Shown here: one piece after another, positions 9,266 through 16,691 of the stretch
How the letters are laid out: every line of letters starts with the position of its first letter
How positions within the stretch are numbered: position 1 is the stretch's first letter
Source: Lysobacter prati
Lineage (GTDB): Bacteria > Pseudomonadota > Gammaproteobacteria > Xanthomonadales > Xanthomonadaceae
Assembly: GCF_009765215.1 (NCBI RefSeq)
Contig: NZ_VLNV01000001.1
Location: 620,001 to 684,000 of the forward strand
Direction: 5' to 3'
DNA length: 64,000 nt
Notes under the pieces: model-generated
What the model was told of the DNA's origin: nothing
The model's input: only the letters and a program-made list of their open reading frames with translations
Databases searched by the model: none
Program-made: the position numbers and the translations under genes

Positions 9266-11661
9266 TTGCGGCGCCTGCCCGACGTGATGCTGATCGAGAT
9301 CGCCGGCGTGCCGCGCAACGCGTTCTTCGCGGTTGCGTTGGCGGTGCCCTGCGAGATCGCGTCCAATCCCGGCACGGAGGTCAGGCGGATGCGCACCGTA
9401 ACACCCGGATCGGGATGCGCGACGGCGCGCGCAAAGGCTTCGCCGTTGTCGCGCGACCAGGCCGCCAGCGCGGGCAACACCCACGCATCGAGCCGGCGAC
9501 GCAGCATGGCGGCCGTTGCCGGCGCGAGCGCGGGCGCGGAGGGGGCAAGTTCCTCGTGGTCTTCGCTGTCTTCGCGAACGATGCGAAGGTGACCGTTCGG
9601 CGCCGCGGCGGTGGGTTGAGCGGCCGACTTGTACACCGTGGTCAACGCCTGCAGCAGCGAGGCCGGACCCCGTCCCTGGCGAACGGCTTCTGCGGCGGTC
9701 TGCGCGTCGGCCTCGGACAAATAGAGCCCTACGGTGATCTTGGACTTGCGCAGGTTGACGACCGTCCACGCACGGCTCGGTTCGAGACGCTCCGCTGCGG
9801 TGCCGGTCGCGCCGGACAAGGCCAGGGCACCGGACGCCCCGATGGGTTCGAGCAGGTAGAAGCGCTGCCCGACCGCGATGCGGTTGCGCGAACGCAGGTA
9901 CGCCGGTGCGATTGCGACGCCCAGGTTTGGCTCGCGCAGCAGCAGGCCGGCCGCTTCCGGCGTCAGCGGATGCACCTGCGAGGAAACAGTGCGTGCGCGT
10001 CCACCGTTGACGGCGCGATCCATCCGGATCATGCGCGGCAGCGTCGTGCCCGTGGCCGACTGATAGATGTGCATGCGTGCGCGGATCGGGAAGGTCGCTC
10101 CGGCGGCACGAAGCACGGCGCCCACGGTGGTGCCGCCGAACGTCGGCAGCGCATCGGCGATCTGCGCGGTGAGTTCGACGTCCGGCGTGCGGCTGTACTT
10201 GCGGTAGCTGCGCACGCTGCGTGGGCGCCGTGCGACGAACGTGCCACCGATCGACGGAGCCTGACGAAGCGCGGCGCGCACGAAGCGCTGCGGGAAATGA
10301 CTGGCCACCGACTTCCCGAAGGCGTTCGCGGCGGCGAGCTGCATGAGGTCCTCGTTTTCCAGGATGTAATCCTCGCTCTCGGCGAACCGCCGCACGGTGT
10401 CTTCGATCACCGTGGCCAGCGCGATGGGCGCGACTTCCTGGGGATTGGACTCGCCGGCGCCTGCCTCGGCTTCCAGCGCGATCAGCCGCAGTCCGGTATC
10501 GACGATCGCGTTCGACAACGGGCCCGACAGGTTGGGGCCGACCCAGCGCTTGATCAGCTGCCCCAGGTAGCCCGCGAGGAACCGCACGACCTTGGGACGT
10601 CCGACAAGGTTGATGCCCACGCGCAATGCGCCCAGCAACGCGGGCACGAACTGCTCCACGGCCGGTGCCAGGTCTTCCTCGTCACCGGCGTTGCGAACGC
10701 GGTCGATCAGCGCGCCGCGCGCTTCGGCCAGGCGTTCGAGTTCGCGACCGTCCGTCGTGGCCTCGTCTTCCATTTCGTCGAAGGTTTCACCGACGAACTC
10801 GCCGGCAGGGTCGGCGGCCATGGCTTCGGCCAATGCGGCATCGAAGGTTTCCGTCAGCGCCTCCACGTCCGTCAGGTTGGCCGGAGACATCGCGTCCTCG
10901 TAGAGGCTGCCTTCGTCTTCCGAAGCTTCCGAGGTGATGCGTGCCGCCAGCGTGCGCGCGGCGGCCTGCAACGGCGCGGGAAGTCGCCCGATGGCGATCG
11001 ACAACACGCGCTTGAGGAGCGGATTGATCAGACTGCGCAGTTTCTTGAGGATCGGCCCGAGCACCGCCCCGGCGACCTTGCCGACGGTCTTTACAGCCGT
11101 CTTGGCGGTCTTGGCGACGAACTTCACCACCTTCTTCGCCTTGCGCACCAGCGAGCTGATGAACTCCTCGCCGGCTGGCGTCAGCTCGCCGGACTGCGGA
11201 TCGAAGCGCTCCAGCATTTCGTTGAGCTGCGCCTCGTTGAGCGACTCCAGGTCCTGACCCGTGAGGCCCGCTTCCAATGCTTCGAGGTACTGCTGTGCTT
11301 CGAATCGGACCGCGGACAGCTGGGAGTCCGCGTAGCGCTCGCGCTCGACGCCGGAGGAGGGCGCTTCGTCGCTGAAGCGATCGGCGACGGACTGCTCGGT
11401 TTCTTCGGCCAGGAACGCTACCGCCTCGTCGAACGCCTCGTCGCGCAGCTCGGCGAAGGCCTGCGCGTACAACCGCTCGGATTCAGATTCCGACAACGTG
11501 CTTGTCGCGGTTTCGGCGAAGGGTGTCGAGCTTTCGCTGAATGTGGAAACGCGCTCTTCCGCGGCGACAGCGCTTGCGACCGGCGCTGGAGCCTCGGCAA
11601 AGGGGTTGTTCTCGGACTGAACGCTCCAATCGCGTTCGTAGGTTTCCTGTTCGATCGACAT
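9262..11661 (-). CDS. 799-aa protein with acidic N-terminus and basic hydrophobic helical stretch; possible secreted effector or scaffold
   Basis: First gene after the regulator. The N-terminal 110 residues are acidic and hold NPFAEAP near residue 19 and TPFAET near 45, the same motif seen in the 1665-aa protein. Residues about 165-250 are a Lys/Ala/Val/Gly-rich amphipathic run (VRKAKKVVKFVAKTAKTAVK, then GKVAGAVLGPILKKLRSLI) that could insert in or lie on a membrane. The middle is helical with acidic linkers. The C-terminal 300 residues contain beta-rich segments (RMHIYQSATGTTLPRMIRMD, VGQRFYLLEPIGASG). No family is recognised. This layout recalls cargo linked to contractile injection systems, but that is inference: no sheath, tube or baseplate gene is in the window. 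Confidence 0.7.
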   Translation of the reverse strand: MSIEQETYERDWSVQSENNPFAEAPAPVASAVAAEERVSTFSESSTPFAETATSTLSESESERLYAQAFAELRDEAFDEAVAFLAEETEQSVADRFSDEAPSSGVERERYADSQLSAVRFEAQQYLEALEAGLTGQDLESLNEAQLNEMLERFDPQSGELTPAGEEFISSLVRKAKKVVKFVAKTAKTAVKTVGKVAGAVLGPILKKLRSLINPLLKRVLSIAIGRLPAPLQAAARTLAARITSEASEDEGSLYEDAMSPANLTDVEALTETFDAALAEAMAADPAGEFVGETFDEMEDEATTDGRELERLAEARGALIDRVRNAGDEEDLAPAVEQFVPALLGALRVGINLVGRPKVVRFLAGYLGQLIKRWVGPNLSGPLSNAIVDTGLRLIALEAEAGAGESNPQEVAPIALATVIEDTVRRFAESEDYILENEDLMQLAAANAFGKSVASHFPQRFVRAALRQAPSIGGTFVARRPRSVRSYRKYSRTPDVELTAQIADALPTFGGTTVGAVLRAAGATFPIRARMHIYQSATGTTLPRMIRMDRAVNGGRARTVSSQVHPLTPEAAGLLLREPNLGVAIAPAYLRSRNRIAVGQRFYLLEPIGASGALALSGATGTAAERLEPSRAWTVVNLRKSKITVGLYLSEADAQTAAEAVRQGRGPASLLQALTTVYKSAAQPTAAAPNGHLRIVREDSEDHEELAPSAPALAPATAAMLRRRLDAWVLPALAAWSRDNGEAFARAVAHPDPGVTVRIRLTSVPGLDAISQGTANATAKNALRGTPAISISITSGRRRK

Positions 11662-11902
11662 GTCGTAACTCCAGCCGATGGTTCCCGTGCCACCAGTCGA
11701 CCATGGACGCCGTCCGTGGATGTGTTCGCGAACGTTGCGCGTGCGTCGCGGTACCGTCGTGCGAGCGCCCTATTTCATGCTCGTCTTCGTTACCGGGGCG
11801 TCGCGCCAGCGTCCGTGCAGCGTCCACGAGCACGGCGGTCCGCGGCAGTCCAGCGCCGAATCGGCACCGATCAGCGCGGGGCAGGGCGCAGAAGAGGGGG
11901 CG
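11662..11902. other. intergenic region ahead of the hydrolase operon
   Basis: 241 bases between the regulator stop and the 799-aa start, the longest gap in the run and so the likely place of an operon promoter. I see no convincing -35/-10 pair or operator, and the open frames crossing it look like shadows. Confidence 0.4.
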
Positions 11903-12646
11903 CTAGCGTGCGCGACGCTGGATTGGAGCGATTCCCAGCACGCGCTCGGCCAGCATGGGATCCGGTTCGACGCCCAGTTCATCGTCCAGCCGCTGTGCGA
12001 GCAAGCGGAAGCACTGGACCGCCTGGTAGCGGTTTCGCTGTACGAGGTGGGCGTCGATCAACGCCTCCGCGGCGGATTCGCGCAGCGGTTCGGCACCGAC
12101 GGCGGCGGTACCGGCCTGGATCGCCAAGCCGAACTGGCCGGCGGCGGTCATCGTGCGGCACGCCGATTCCAGCGCCTGCACGCGCAGCATGTGGAAGGCG
12201 TCCTGTTCGGACAGCACCCATTCCTCGTGCCAACCCGGCAGGATGTCGTTGGAAAGCAGTGCGATCTCGTCCAGGCCCAACGGCTCGCCAACGAGCGCCT
12301 GCGCCGCGACCTGATGCGCCCGGCCGAGGTCGGATTCGGCATCGAGCACGAGTTCATCGCCGACGGGTTCGATCCAGCCGCACGGCACGTGCCAAAGTGC
12401 GCGACGAAGGTTCGCGCGGCCGGCTTCGTCCGACACGTCGGGCCAGAGCTGTGCCGAGGCCAGGCTGCGCGCCACGGGCTGCCGACGCAGTGCCAGATAG
12501 GCCAGCAACCGTCGGGCTGGCAGCGACAGACGCACCATCGGGTACACGCCAAGGCGTCCGACAATGGCGACTCTGCGCCTGATGTTGTCCTGAGGTTGGT
12601 CCTTCACCCTTCGCCACGAAGGCCGATCCGCGTACGGAACGGTCAC
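11903..12646 (-). CDS. SARP/BTAD-type transcriptional activator, 247 aa
   Basis: The N-terminal 100 residues form a winged-helix OmpR/SARP-like DNA-binding region (VRLSLPARRLLAYLALRR, then SAQLWPDVSDEAGRANLRRAL). The C-terminal half is the helical bacterial transcriptional activator domain (LLSNDILPGWHEEWVLSEQD through RYQAVQCFRLLAQRLDDEL). Proteins of this design activate neighbouring operons, mostly in Actinobacteria and less often in Proteobacteria. The start is a GTG at 12646 with a weak ribosome site. It lies upstream of the six-gene minus-strand run in the same direction and is its likely activator. Confidence 0.8.
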   Translation of the reverse strand: MTVPYADRPSWRRVKDQPQDNIRRRVAIVGRLGVYPMVRLSLPARRLLAYLALRRQPVARSLASAQLWPDVSDEAGRANLRRALWHVPCGWIEPVGDELVLDAESDLGRAHQVAAQALVGEPLGLDEIALLSNDILPGWHEEWVLSEQDAFHMLRVQALESACRTMTAAGQFGLAIQAGTAAVGAEPLRESAAEALIDAHLVQRNRYQAVQCFRLLAQRLDDELGVEPDPMLAERVLGIAPIQRRAR

Positions 12647-12783
12647 TTGAAGTTTCCCTGTTACAGATCAAACGCGCCGTAGAGTTGGAGCAGGACAACG
12701 CGGCGCGGACATCCGGGAGCACGGATTTGGTGCGGGAGGGCAATTGGCAGCCCGACAAAGGGCGCAGATCAGCGCCATCATCG

Positions 12784-12811
12784 CTATTACATAATATGCA
12801 TTATGCGAAGT
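12784..12811 (-). other. dif-like XerC/XerD site 1
   Basis: Read on the minus strand: XerC arm ACTTCGCATAA, spacer TGCATA, XerD arm TTATGTAATAG. By eye 21 of 28 positions match the Escherichia coli dif site and the core CGCATAA-N6-TTATGT is intact. A second site with an identical XerC arm lies inverted at 15792-15819. This copy is close to a canonical dif and might be the chromosomal dif itself. Confidence 0.65.
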
Positions 12812-13190
12812 GCAGTACTGGTCGGTGCGGCCCTCTATTTGCTGCTTAAGGCCCGTCGCGTCGGCCCTTCCCGACTGATTTCCTCTGAGGAACTGCTGGT
12901 CACCGCATTTGCGGGGGCTCGGGTGCCGCAGTCTCCATGCGCCTTCCACTCAGTCAAGCATGTGCATTGTTCTTGCGATGCACTTGTTCTGGGTCGGCCA
13001 AAGCGACCCACTGCTGCCAGTTTTGCGATCCACGGAGACCAAACTAGGCGCACCATGCAGAACCGACGTCAATCACACCGAACCAAGGATGTCGCTGCAC
13101 CAAATGATGCGGACCAAAGGAGCCCCTTCATTGGCTGTCAGCTTGAAATCTGGCTGCTTGATTGGCGTCGTATGCTGCTGAACAAGACTC
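12812..13190. other. region with no supported gene
   Basis: About 380 bases between dif-like site 1 and the first downstream repeat. Short open frames exist on both strands, but none has a ribosome site, family resemblance or credible composition. It may be decayed cassette sequence. Confidence 0.4.
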
Positions 13191-13280
13191 CGCTGAGGCC
13201 GGCTCTTCGGCCTATTAGCCTCGATCGCGAATTCTGAGCGCCTAGCAGGCCTCCGGTCCACCAGAATTCAATCTGAGGGC
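13191..13280. repeat. composite repeat after the antitoxin gene
   Basis: Two repeated blocks side by side. 13191-13216 (starting CGCTGAGGCCGGCTC) is identical over 26 bases to 13839-13864 and contains a CGGCCT/AGGCCG hairpin. 13229-13280 matches 14774-14825 at 44 of 52 positions. Both lie just beyond the 3' ends of minus-strand cassette genes. Confidence 0.8.
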
Positions 13281-13304
13281 TTATGGCGATCGGGCTCTGG
13301 GATC

Positions 13305-13727
13305 TCACCAGCGCTCGGGCTCAATTGATGCGCCGAGGTACTTGCGGATTGCGGCAAGATCGGCGACGTCGCCGACCAACATGAGTTCCAAGGCTGTTCG
13401 TCCCAGTAGGAATGGCGCCAGGTTTGGTCGTCGTATCCACGAATCGGCCCGGCCTGGATCTGGAAACAACTCATGTAGCGCCGCATAGATCGCCAAGAGA
13501 TGCGAGATCCGAACGAGCGTTATCTCACTTAAGCCTGCCGACGGTGGCTGAGCGCGCCACTCAGTCAGAACGTCAATGCTGCATCCCAGTAGGCGTGCTA
13601 CATCTTGCTCGCTCAGCGCCCAAGCATCTCCAATCCTCAAGACAGTGCGGAGCAATGCTGCAGCCGCGTTCGGGGTTCTCAGGTCTGGCTGACCTGCAGT
13701 GCTTGCCGGTCGATGTGGAGGTCTCAT
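13305..13727 (-). CDS. MbcA/ParS/Xre-type antitoxin-like protein, 140 aa
   Basis: The C-terminal part (LGRTALELMLVGDVADLAAI) resembles the toxin-binding domain of MbcA/ParS/Xre antitoxins (DUF2384). It is preceded by a helical segment with an Xre-like feel (ALSEQDVARLLGCSIDVLTEW). Such proteins usually pair with a RES-domain toxin that degrades NAD+, but no RES gene is adjacent. The ATG at 13727 follows a GGGCGGA stretch; the frame is open further upstream without a good start. It is the last gene of the dif-bracketed cassette and is followed by a composite repeat. It may be an orphan antitoxin or an anti-toxin decoy. Confidence 0.65.
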   Translation of the reverse strand: MRPPHRPASTAGQPDLRTPNAAAALLRTVLRIGDAWALSEQDVARLLGCSIDVLTEWRAQPPSAGLSEITLVRISHLLAIYAALHELFPDPGRADSWIRRPNLAPFLLGRTALELMLVGDVADLAAIRKYLGASIEPERW

Positions 13728-13838
13728 GTCACGTCCGCCCAGAACACGGTTCTGCCAGTTGCCGCTAGCCAAGCCATTCGAAGTGCGTTGGCATCCTTGG
13801 CATGCCACGCACAAGGTGCTTGATTCTAAACGAAACAA

Positions 13839-13864
13839 CGCTGAGGCCGGCTCTTCGGCCTATT
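13839..13864. repeat. 26-bp repeat after the exoribonuclease gene
   Basis: Identical to 13191-13216. It carries the AGGCCG/CGGCCT stem and lies about 85 bases beyond the stop of the exoribonuclease-like gene. Confidence 0.8.
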
Positions 13865-13950
13865 CGACCAGATCTCAACCTGGAGACCGCGGCGCCAGTG
13901 GCCAGGCTCGTTGCCTGGCGGCAGTTCCCAGAGATCGTGAGCGAAGCCGC

Positions 13951-14475
13951 CTACTCCTCGATTCCAATCCTGCCGGTGGTGGCTAGCCAAGCCATGCGTA
14001 GGGCATTGGCGTCGACCATCGCGTGGTGTCGACGGCCACTTTCACTGGGGTTGCGGTGGAACCAGGTCTCCAACCACGCGCTCATGGCTTCGTCCCTAAG
14101 CATTTCCGTAGTTACTAGCTCCGGCATTCGCCCAAGGTCCGCCTCCTGGGCATCCGAAAGGTAAGAACCCTCTACTACCCGGCGGAGCAGCCGCAGATCG
14201 TTCGGATAGTCGGCCAAGATGTATGGCGAAGGGACTCCCCTCAAGAATTCACGCAGTGCCATGGTCATTTGGCCGTCAGACATTGCCGCGGCTCCCCGTT
14301 CCAGTAGCGGAAGCACGACCTGACGCACAAAGGCAGTTGTATCAGCCGGCAATGGCTCGCGCTCGGCATAGAAGCAGTGTGCCCCGTCCGCGCTAATCAG
14401 GGCCAAGCTCACTAACTCCAGGCCGGCCGAATCGGCCCATTCCGTGTCCAAGAATATGTAGGTGGGTGGAATCAC
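13951..14475 (-). CDS. Rv2179c-like 3'-5' exoribonuclease, about 174 aa
   Basis: The N-terminus IFLDTEWADSAGLELVSLAL carries a DxE motif of the RNase H-like/DEDD exonuclease fold, with a second acidic site in the middle (YILADYPNDLRLL) and a final HHAMVDANALR that fits the DEDDh His and Asp. Rv2179c-type proteins are small 3'-5' exoribonucleases. The start is probably the GTG at 14475, overlapping the TGA of the upstream gene as GTGA; a TTG lies one codon earlier. The overlap shows coupling with the BPSL0761-type gene. Confidence 0.7.
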   Translation of the reverse strand: MIPPTYIFLDTEWADSAGLELVSLALISADGAHCFYAEREPLPADTTAFVRQVVLPLLERGAAAMSDGQMTMALREFLRGVPSPYILADYPNDLRLLRRVVEGSYLSDAQEADLGRMPELVTTEMLRDEAMSAWLETWFHRNPSESGRRHHAMVDANALRMAWLATTGRIGIEE

Positions 14476-14741
14476 CAAGATGCCCCTTTCGTTCTCCTCC
14501 GCCCGGGTTTCAGGCTAACGGCCTTGTCTGGATCCTTGGCAAATACAGGTTCAATGACCAGCCGCGGCTCAGCCAATTCCTGATAGGCAGCTCGAATCAC
14601 ATCCGCCTTTGACGGATAGTGCCTGAGGAGTCGATTCGCTTCGGCTCTGATCGCTTCGGGCAGCGACTGGTCAGCGCGGACTCTGTCCAAGAAGGTCCGC
14701 GTTTCGATCACTGACCAGGTGCGTTCTTCTGGTACCGTCAC
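14472..14741 (-). CDS. BPSL0761-family small protein, 89 aa
   Basis: The opening TVPEERTWSVIETRTFLDRV and the following LPEAIRAEANRLLRHYPS match the conserved start of the BPSL0761 family, small proteins of unknown function common in proteobacterial genomes. The GTG at 14741 has a perfect AGGAGG box 8 bases upstream. Its stop overlaps the start of the exoribonuclease-like gene, so the two form a pair. Confidence 0.75.
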   Translation of the reverse strand: MTVPEERTWSVIETRTFLDRVRADQSLPEAIRAEANRLLRHYPSKADVIRAAYQELAEPRLVIEPVFAKDPDKAVSLKPGRRRTKGASW

Positions 14742-14773
14742 TTTCGATTCCTCCTAAGCTGGACGTCGGGCGC

Positions 14774-14825
14774 GAAATCTGAGCTCCCAGCAAGCCTCCA
14801 GTCCGTCAGAATTCAATCTGACGGC
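14774..14825. repeat. 52-bp repeat after the 89-aa cassette gene
   Basis: Matches 13229-13280 at 44 of 52 positions. It contains a hairpin with an 8-base stem (CCGTCAGA 14803-14810, TCTGACGG 14817-14824) and lies 6 bases past the stop of the 89-aa gene at 14832. Confidence 0.8.
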
Positions 14826-14831
14826 CTGTTG

Positions 14832-15101
14832 TCATGATGATGATCCGTGCAAGGTCCGCAGGACGTCTGTCTTGACGTCATCTGCCAGTCCGGCGGCGAT
14901 TCTGGCTGCCGGAGAATGCCCCGATTTTCCCGGGGCACACATCCACTCGGCGACCGTGCCGTCATCGAGGCCAAGGCTCCTGATGGTCCTGGCTAGATCT
15001 GGATGAGTCGCCTCAACCTCGCGCCATACGGCCAAACAGCATTCCAGGTACTGCCTCCTGGCGGTTTCAGCTGCAGCTAGGTCGTCTTCAAGCATGCTCA
15101 T
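14832..15101 (-). CDS. 89-aa unknown, paralogue of the C-terminus of the upstream protein
   Basis: From the ATG at 15101 the protein is helical. Its core VWREVEATHPDLARTIRSLG, then TVAEWMCAP, aligns with VWRSFQETAPELAAELSELA, then QLVDWLCEA, at the C-terminus of the 178-aa protein just upstream, so it looks like a duplicated domain. The name of the domain is not known to me; the Trp-Met-Cys/Trp-Leu-Cys signature and length leave room for a small antitoxin-like fold. A second in-frame ATG lies at 15095. The gene starts directly after a 19-bp tandem repeat. Confidence 0.6.
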   Translation of the reverse strand: MSMLEDDLAAAETARRQYLECCLAVWREVEATHPDLARTIRSLGLDDGTVAEWMCAPGKSGHSPAARIAAGLADDVKTDVLRTLHGSSS

Positions 15102-15139
15102 GGCCTTGTGTTTAGCTGAGGGCCTTGTGTTTAGCTGAG
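15102..15139. repeat. 19-bp perfect tandem repeat
   Basis: GGCCTTGTGTTTAGCTGAG at 15102-15120 and again at 15121-15139. On the minus strand one copy includes the TAA stop of the 178-aa gene; the other separates it from the ATG of the 89-aa gene. Confidence 0.9.
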
Positions 15140-15667
15140 AAATCCCAGGGGCAGCAGGCGTGCTAACTCGCGGACTTCCTGCCCTCGCCCCGCTTGCATC
15201 AGGTCGACGGGAGTTTCGCCCGTCTCCGTGGCCTCGCACAGCCAATCAACCAACTGGTTCTCCGGAAGTGCCAGTTCTGACAGTTCGGCCGCCAGCTCTG
15301 GTGCCGTTTCCTGGAAGCTTCGCCAGACCTCAGCCCTCATCTGGCGCCAGTATTCGCCCGAAACCTCGTCGCGCTCCAAGCCTACGGGGACGTTGACGCC
15401 GTACATTTGATGAAAAACGTAGAGCGCGTCGTCATCGAATCCAGGGGCGCCGGCCAATTTGTATACGCGACCGCTACTGGTTCGAGCACGCAGTCCCCCA
15501 GCGTCGAATTCTTTGATCACTGTGCTGCATCTGCCGCAGTCCTGTACTGGATCCCAGCCGAACAGGACGTCCAAGTACCTGTCATTCAAGCTGAAGCGGA
15601 ATACGCGCCACCTGCGTATGCGAGCCACCGGTTCCTGGGCAACTGTAGGCAACGTCCAGACAGACAT
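15131..15667 (-). CDS. 178-aa cassette protein of unknown function
   Basis: The ATG at 15667 has GGAGG 7 bases upstream. The first 100 residues include WRVFRFSLNDRYLDVLFGWD and two Cys in a DCGRCS segment, with no family I can name. The last 65 residues are homologous to the next gene (see the 89-aa protein). It is the first gene after dif-like site 2 and probably heads the cassette operon. Confidence 0.65.
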   Translation of the reverse strand: MSVWTLPTVAQEPVARIRRWRVFRFSLNDRYLDVLFGWDPVQDCGRCSTVIKEFDAGGLRARTSSGRVYKLAGAPGFDDDALYVFHQMYGVNVPVGLERDEVSGEYWRQMRAEVWRSFQETAPELAAELSELALPENQLVDWLCEATETGETPVDLMQAGRGQEVRELARLLPLGFLS

Positions 15668-15791
15668 GGCGCACCTCCACTTCTAAGCATGGAGGCACCG
15701 TACGACGAGCGGATCTCAGAGACTGCGACCTTCCGGCTGGCCTTGTTGCATCCGGAGTAGATGTTAATTAAGCTAATAAAATCAATGGTTT

Positions 15792-15819
15792 ACTTCGCAT
15801 AACACATCTTATGTCTAAA
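15792..15819 (+). other. dif-like XerC/XerD site 2
   Basis: XerC arm ACTTCGCATAA, spacer CACATC, XerD arm TTATGTCTAAA. The XerC arm is identical to site 1, the XerD arm shares TTATGT, and the spacer differs. It faces site 1 in inverted orientation with both XerC arms toward the enclosed genes, as in modules moved by Xer recombination. Confidence 0.65.
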
Positions 15820-15865
15820 GAGCGGTTTGAGGAGTTCGCCCTGCCCCGTCGTAAGCCCGGCCCCA

Positions 15866-15911
15866 GGATTGGAATCCCCGCGTCAGGGGTTCAATCCCTC
15901 CCCGGCTACCA
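15866..15911 (+). other. degenerate tRNA 3'-end fragment (attachment-site remnant, left)
   Basis: A T arm (CAGGGGTTCAATCCCTC) and acceptor strand ending CCGGCTACCA are visible, preceded by GGATTGGAATCC, a degenerate Phe-type anticodon region. No D arm or 5' acceptor strand is present. The tail ACCATGATTAAA and a GAGCC/GGCTC hairpin followed by five T resemble the sequence after the right-hand fragment. Confidence 0.6.
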
Positions 15912-16002
15912 TGATTAAAAGTGAGCCCAATCAGGCTCTGTGGCTTTGCTAGGCTTTTTCGTTTGAGCCTCTCGGCGGGTCGTGGGGAACACGCCGCGCC
16001 GC

Positions 16003-16272
16003 CTAGCGATCTTCGTACAACGAGAACGGATCGCTGTGCAGGCACCAGATCTTCCAGCCACTCCAGGCGAACATCACGATCGCGCCCGCCATGAAGATCA
16101 GTGGCACCCAAAGGAAGGCACTTAGGACCGGTTGAACTAGCGCCGGGGAATTCGCGGCGAGACCTTTCAGCATGCCAGATGCGATCAGCACGGCCAGCGT
16201 CACGGCCCCGCCCCTCCAGAGTTGGGCCGTAGCCTTCCGCAGTTCCTTCCTGTACCACCTCTCGAAATCCAT
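16003..16272 (-). CDS. 89-aa small membrane protein, copy A
   Basis: Basic N-terminus (YRKELRKATAQLW) followed by two hydrophobic segments (residues about 22-38 and 50-74) and a short charged tail. It is the same length as, and clearly homologous to, the protein at 27466-27735 (shared YRK, RKA, PV, WV, SG, IW positions). Both genes lie just beyond a tRNA 3' fragment and point toward it. The function is unknown. Confidence 0.7.
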   Translation of the reverse strand: MDFERWYRKELRKATAQLWRGGAVTLAVLIASGMLKGLAANSPALVQPVLSAFLWVPLIFMAGAIVMFAWSGWKIWCLHSDPFSLYEDR

Positions 16273-16420
16273 GCCCTGCTCCTCCGTGATTGGAACTCAC
16301 ATCAGAGCTGTCGACAATCTCACAGGCTGCGACGCTCGCCATTACCATGCCTTGCATGACCCGCGGAAGGTGTATGGGCGACAGGCGGGGCCAGCGTTAC
16401 CCTAGGAGCAATCAACTGAG

Positions 16421-16642
16421 ATGTCGGCGATGACAGTCAAGCGCATGTATTGCAGCAGATGCCTGGAGAAGTACGGCCATTTCATCGCCAAAGGTGACTT
16501 TGCCCCTGAAATCTTTAGACGTGTGTCTGTCGTGGCCCGGAAAGCCAACGGTTTGTTTGAATGCCGTTGTTCGTGCGGACATTCCTGGACGTCTGCGTCG
16601 AAAGAAGCCGCCTCACTTTTCAAGGCAGCGAAAAGGGAGTGA
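16421..16642 (+). CDS. small zinc-ribbon-like protein, 73 aa
   Basis: The ATG at 16421 lies 14 bases after a TAGGAG box. CSRCL near the N-terminus and CRCSCGHSW near residue 48 give paired cysteines that could hold a zinc ion. No larger domain. It precedes the 203-aa gene by 49 bases in the same direction. The function is unknown. Confidence 0.55.
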   Translation: MSAMTVKRMYCSRCLEKYGHFIAKGDFAPEIFRRVSVVARKANGLFECRCSCGHSWTSASKEAASLFKAAKRE

Positions 16643-16691
16643 CCATGCACTCGCCTCACTCCTTCCACGGGGGCTGGCTGGCAGCCACCCA

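Noticed and set aside
9031-12582. 1183-codon plus-strand open frame
   Set aside because: Shadow across three minus-strand genes and their intergenic gap, with no ribosome site or motif.
1461-12646. Complete contractile injection system
   Set aside because: No sheath, tube, baseplate or AAA+ assembly gene in the window; only cargo-like and regulator-like genes.
12803-13237. Plus-strand frame of 144 codons next to dif-like site 1
   Set aside because: No ribosome site, odd composition, crosses a repeat shared with another locus.
13191-14825. Chromosomal integron array
   Set aside because: The repeats after each gene are suggestive, but GTTRRRY/RYYYAAC core boxes are not convincing and no IntI is present.
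15866-15911. Complete tRNA gene
   Set aside because: Only T arm, acceptor 3' strand and a degenerate anticodon region exist; no D arm or 5' strand. The same holds for 27324-27372.
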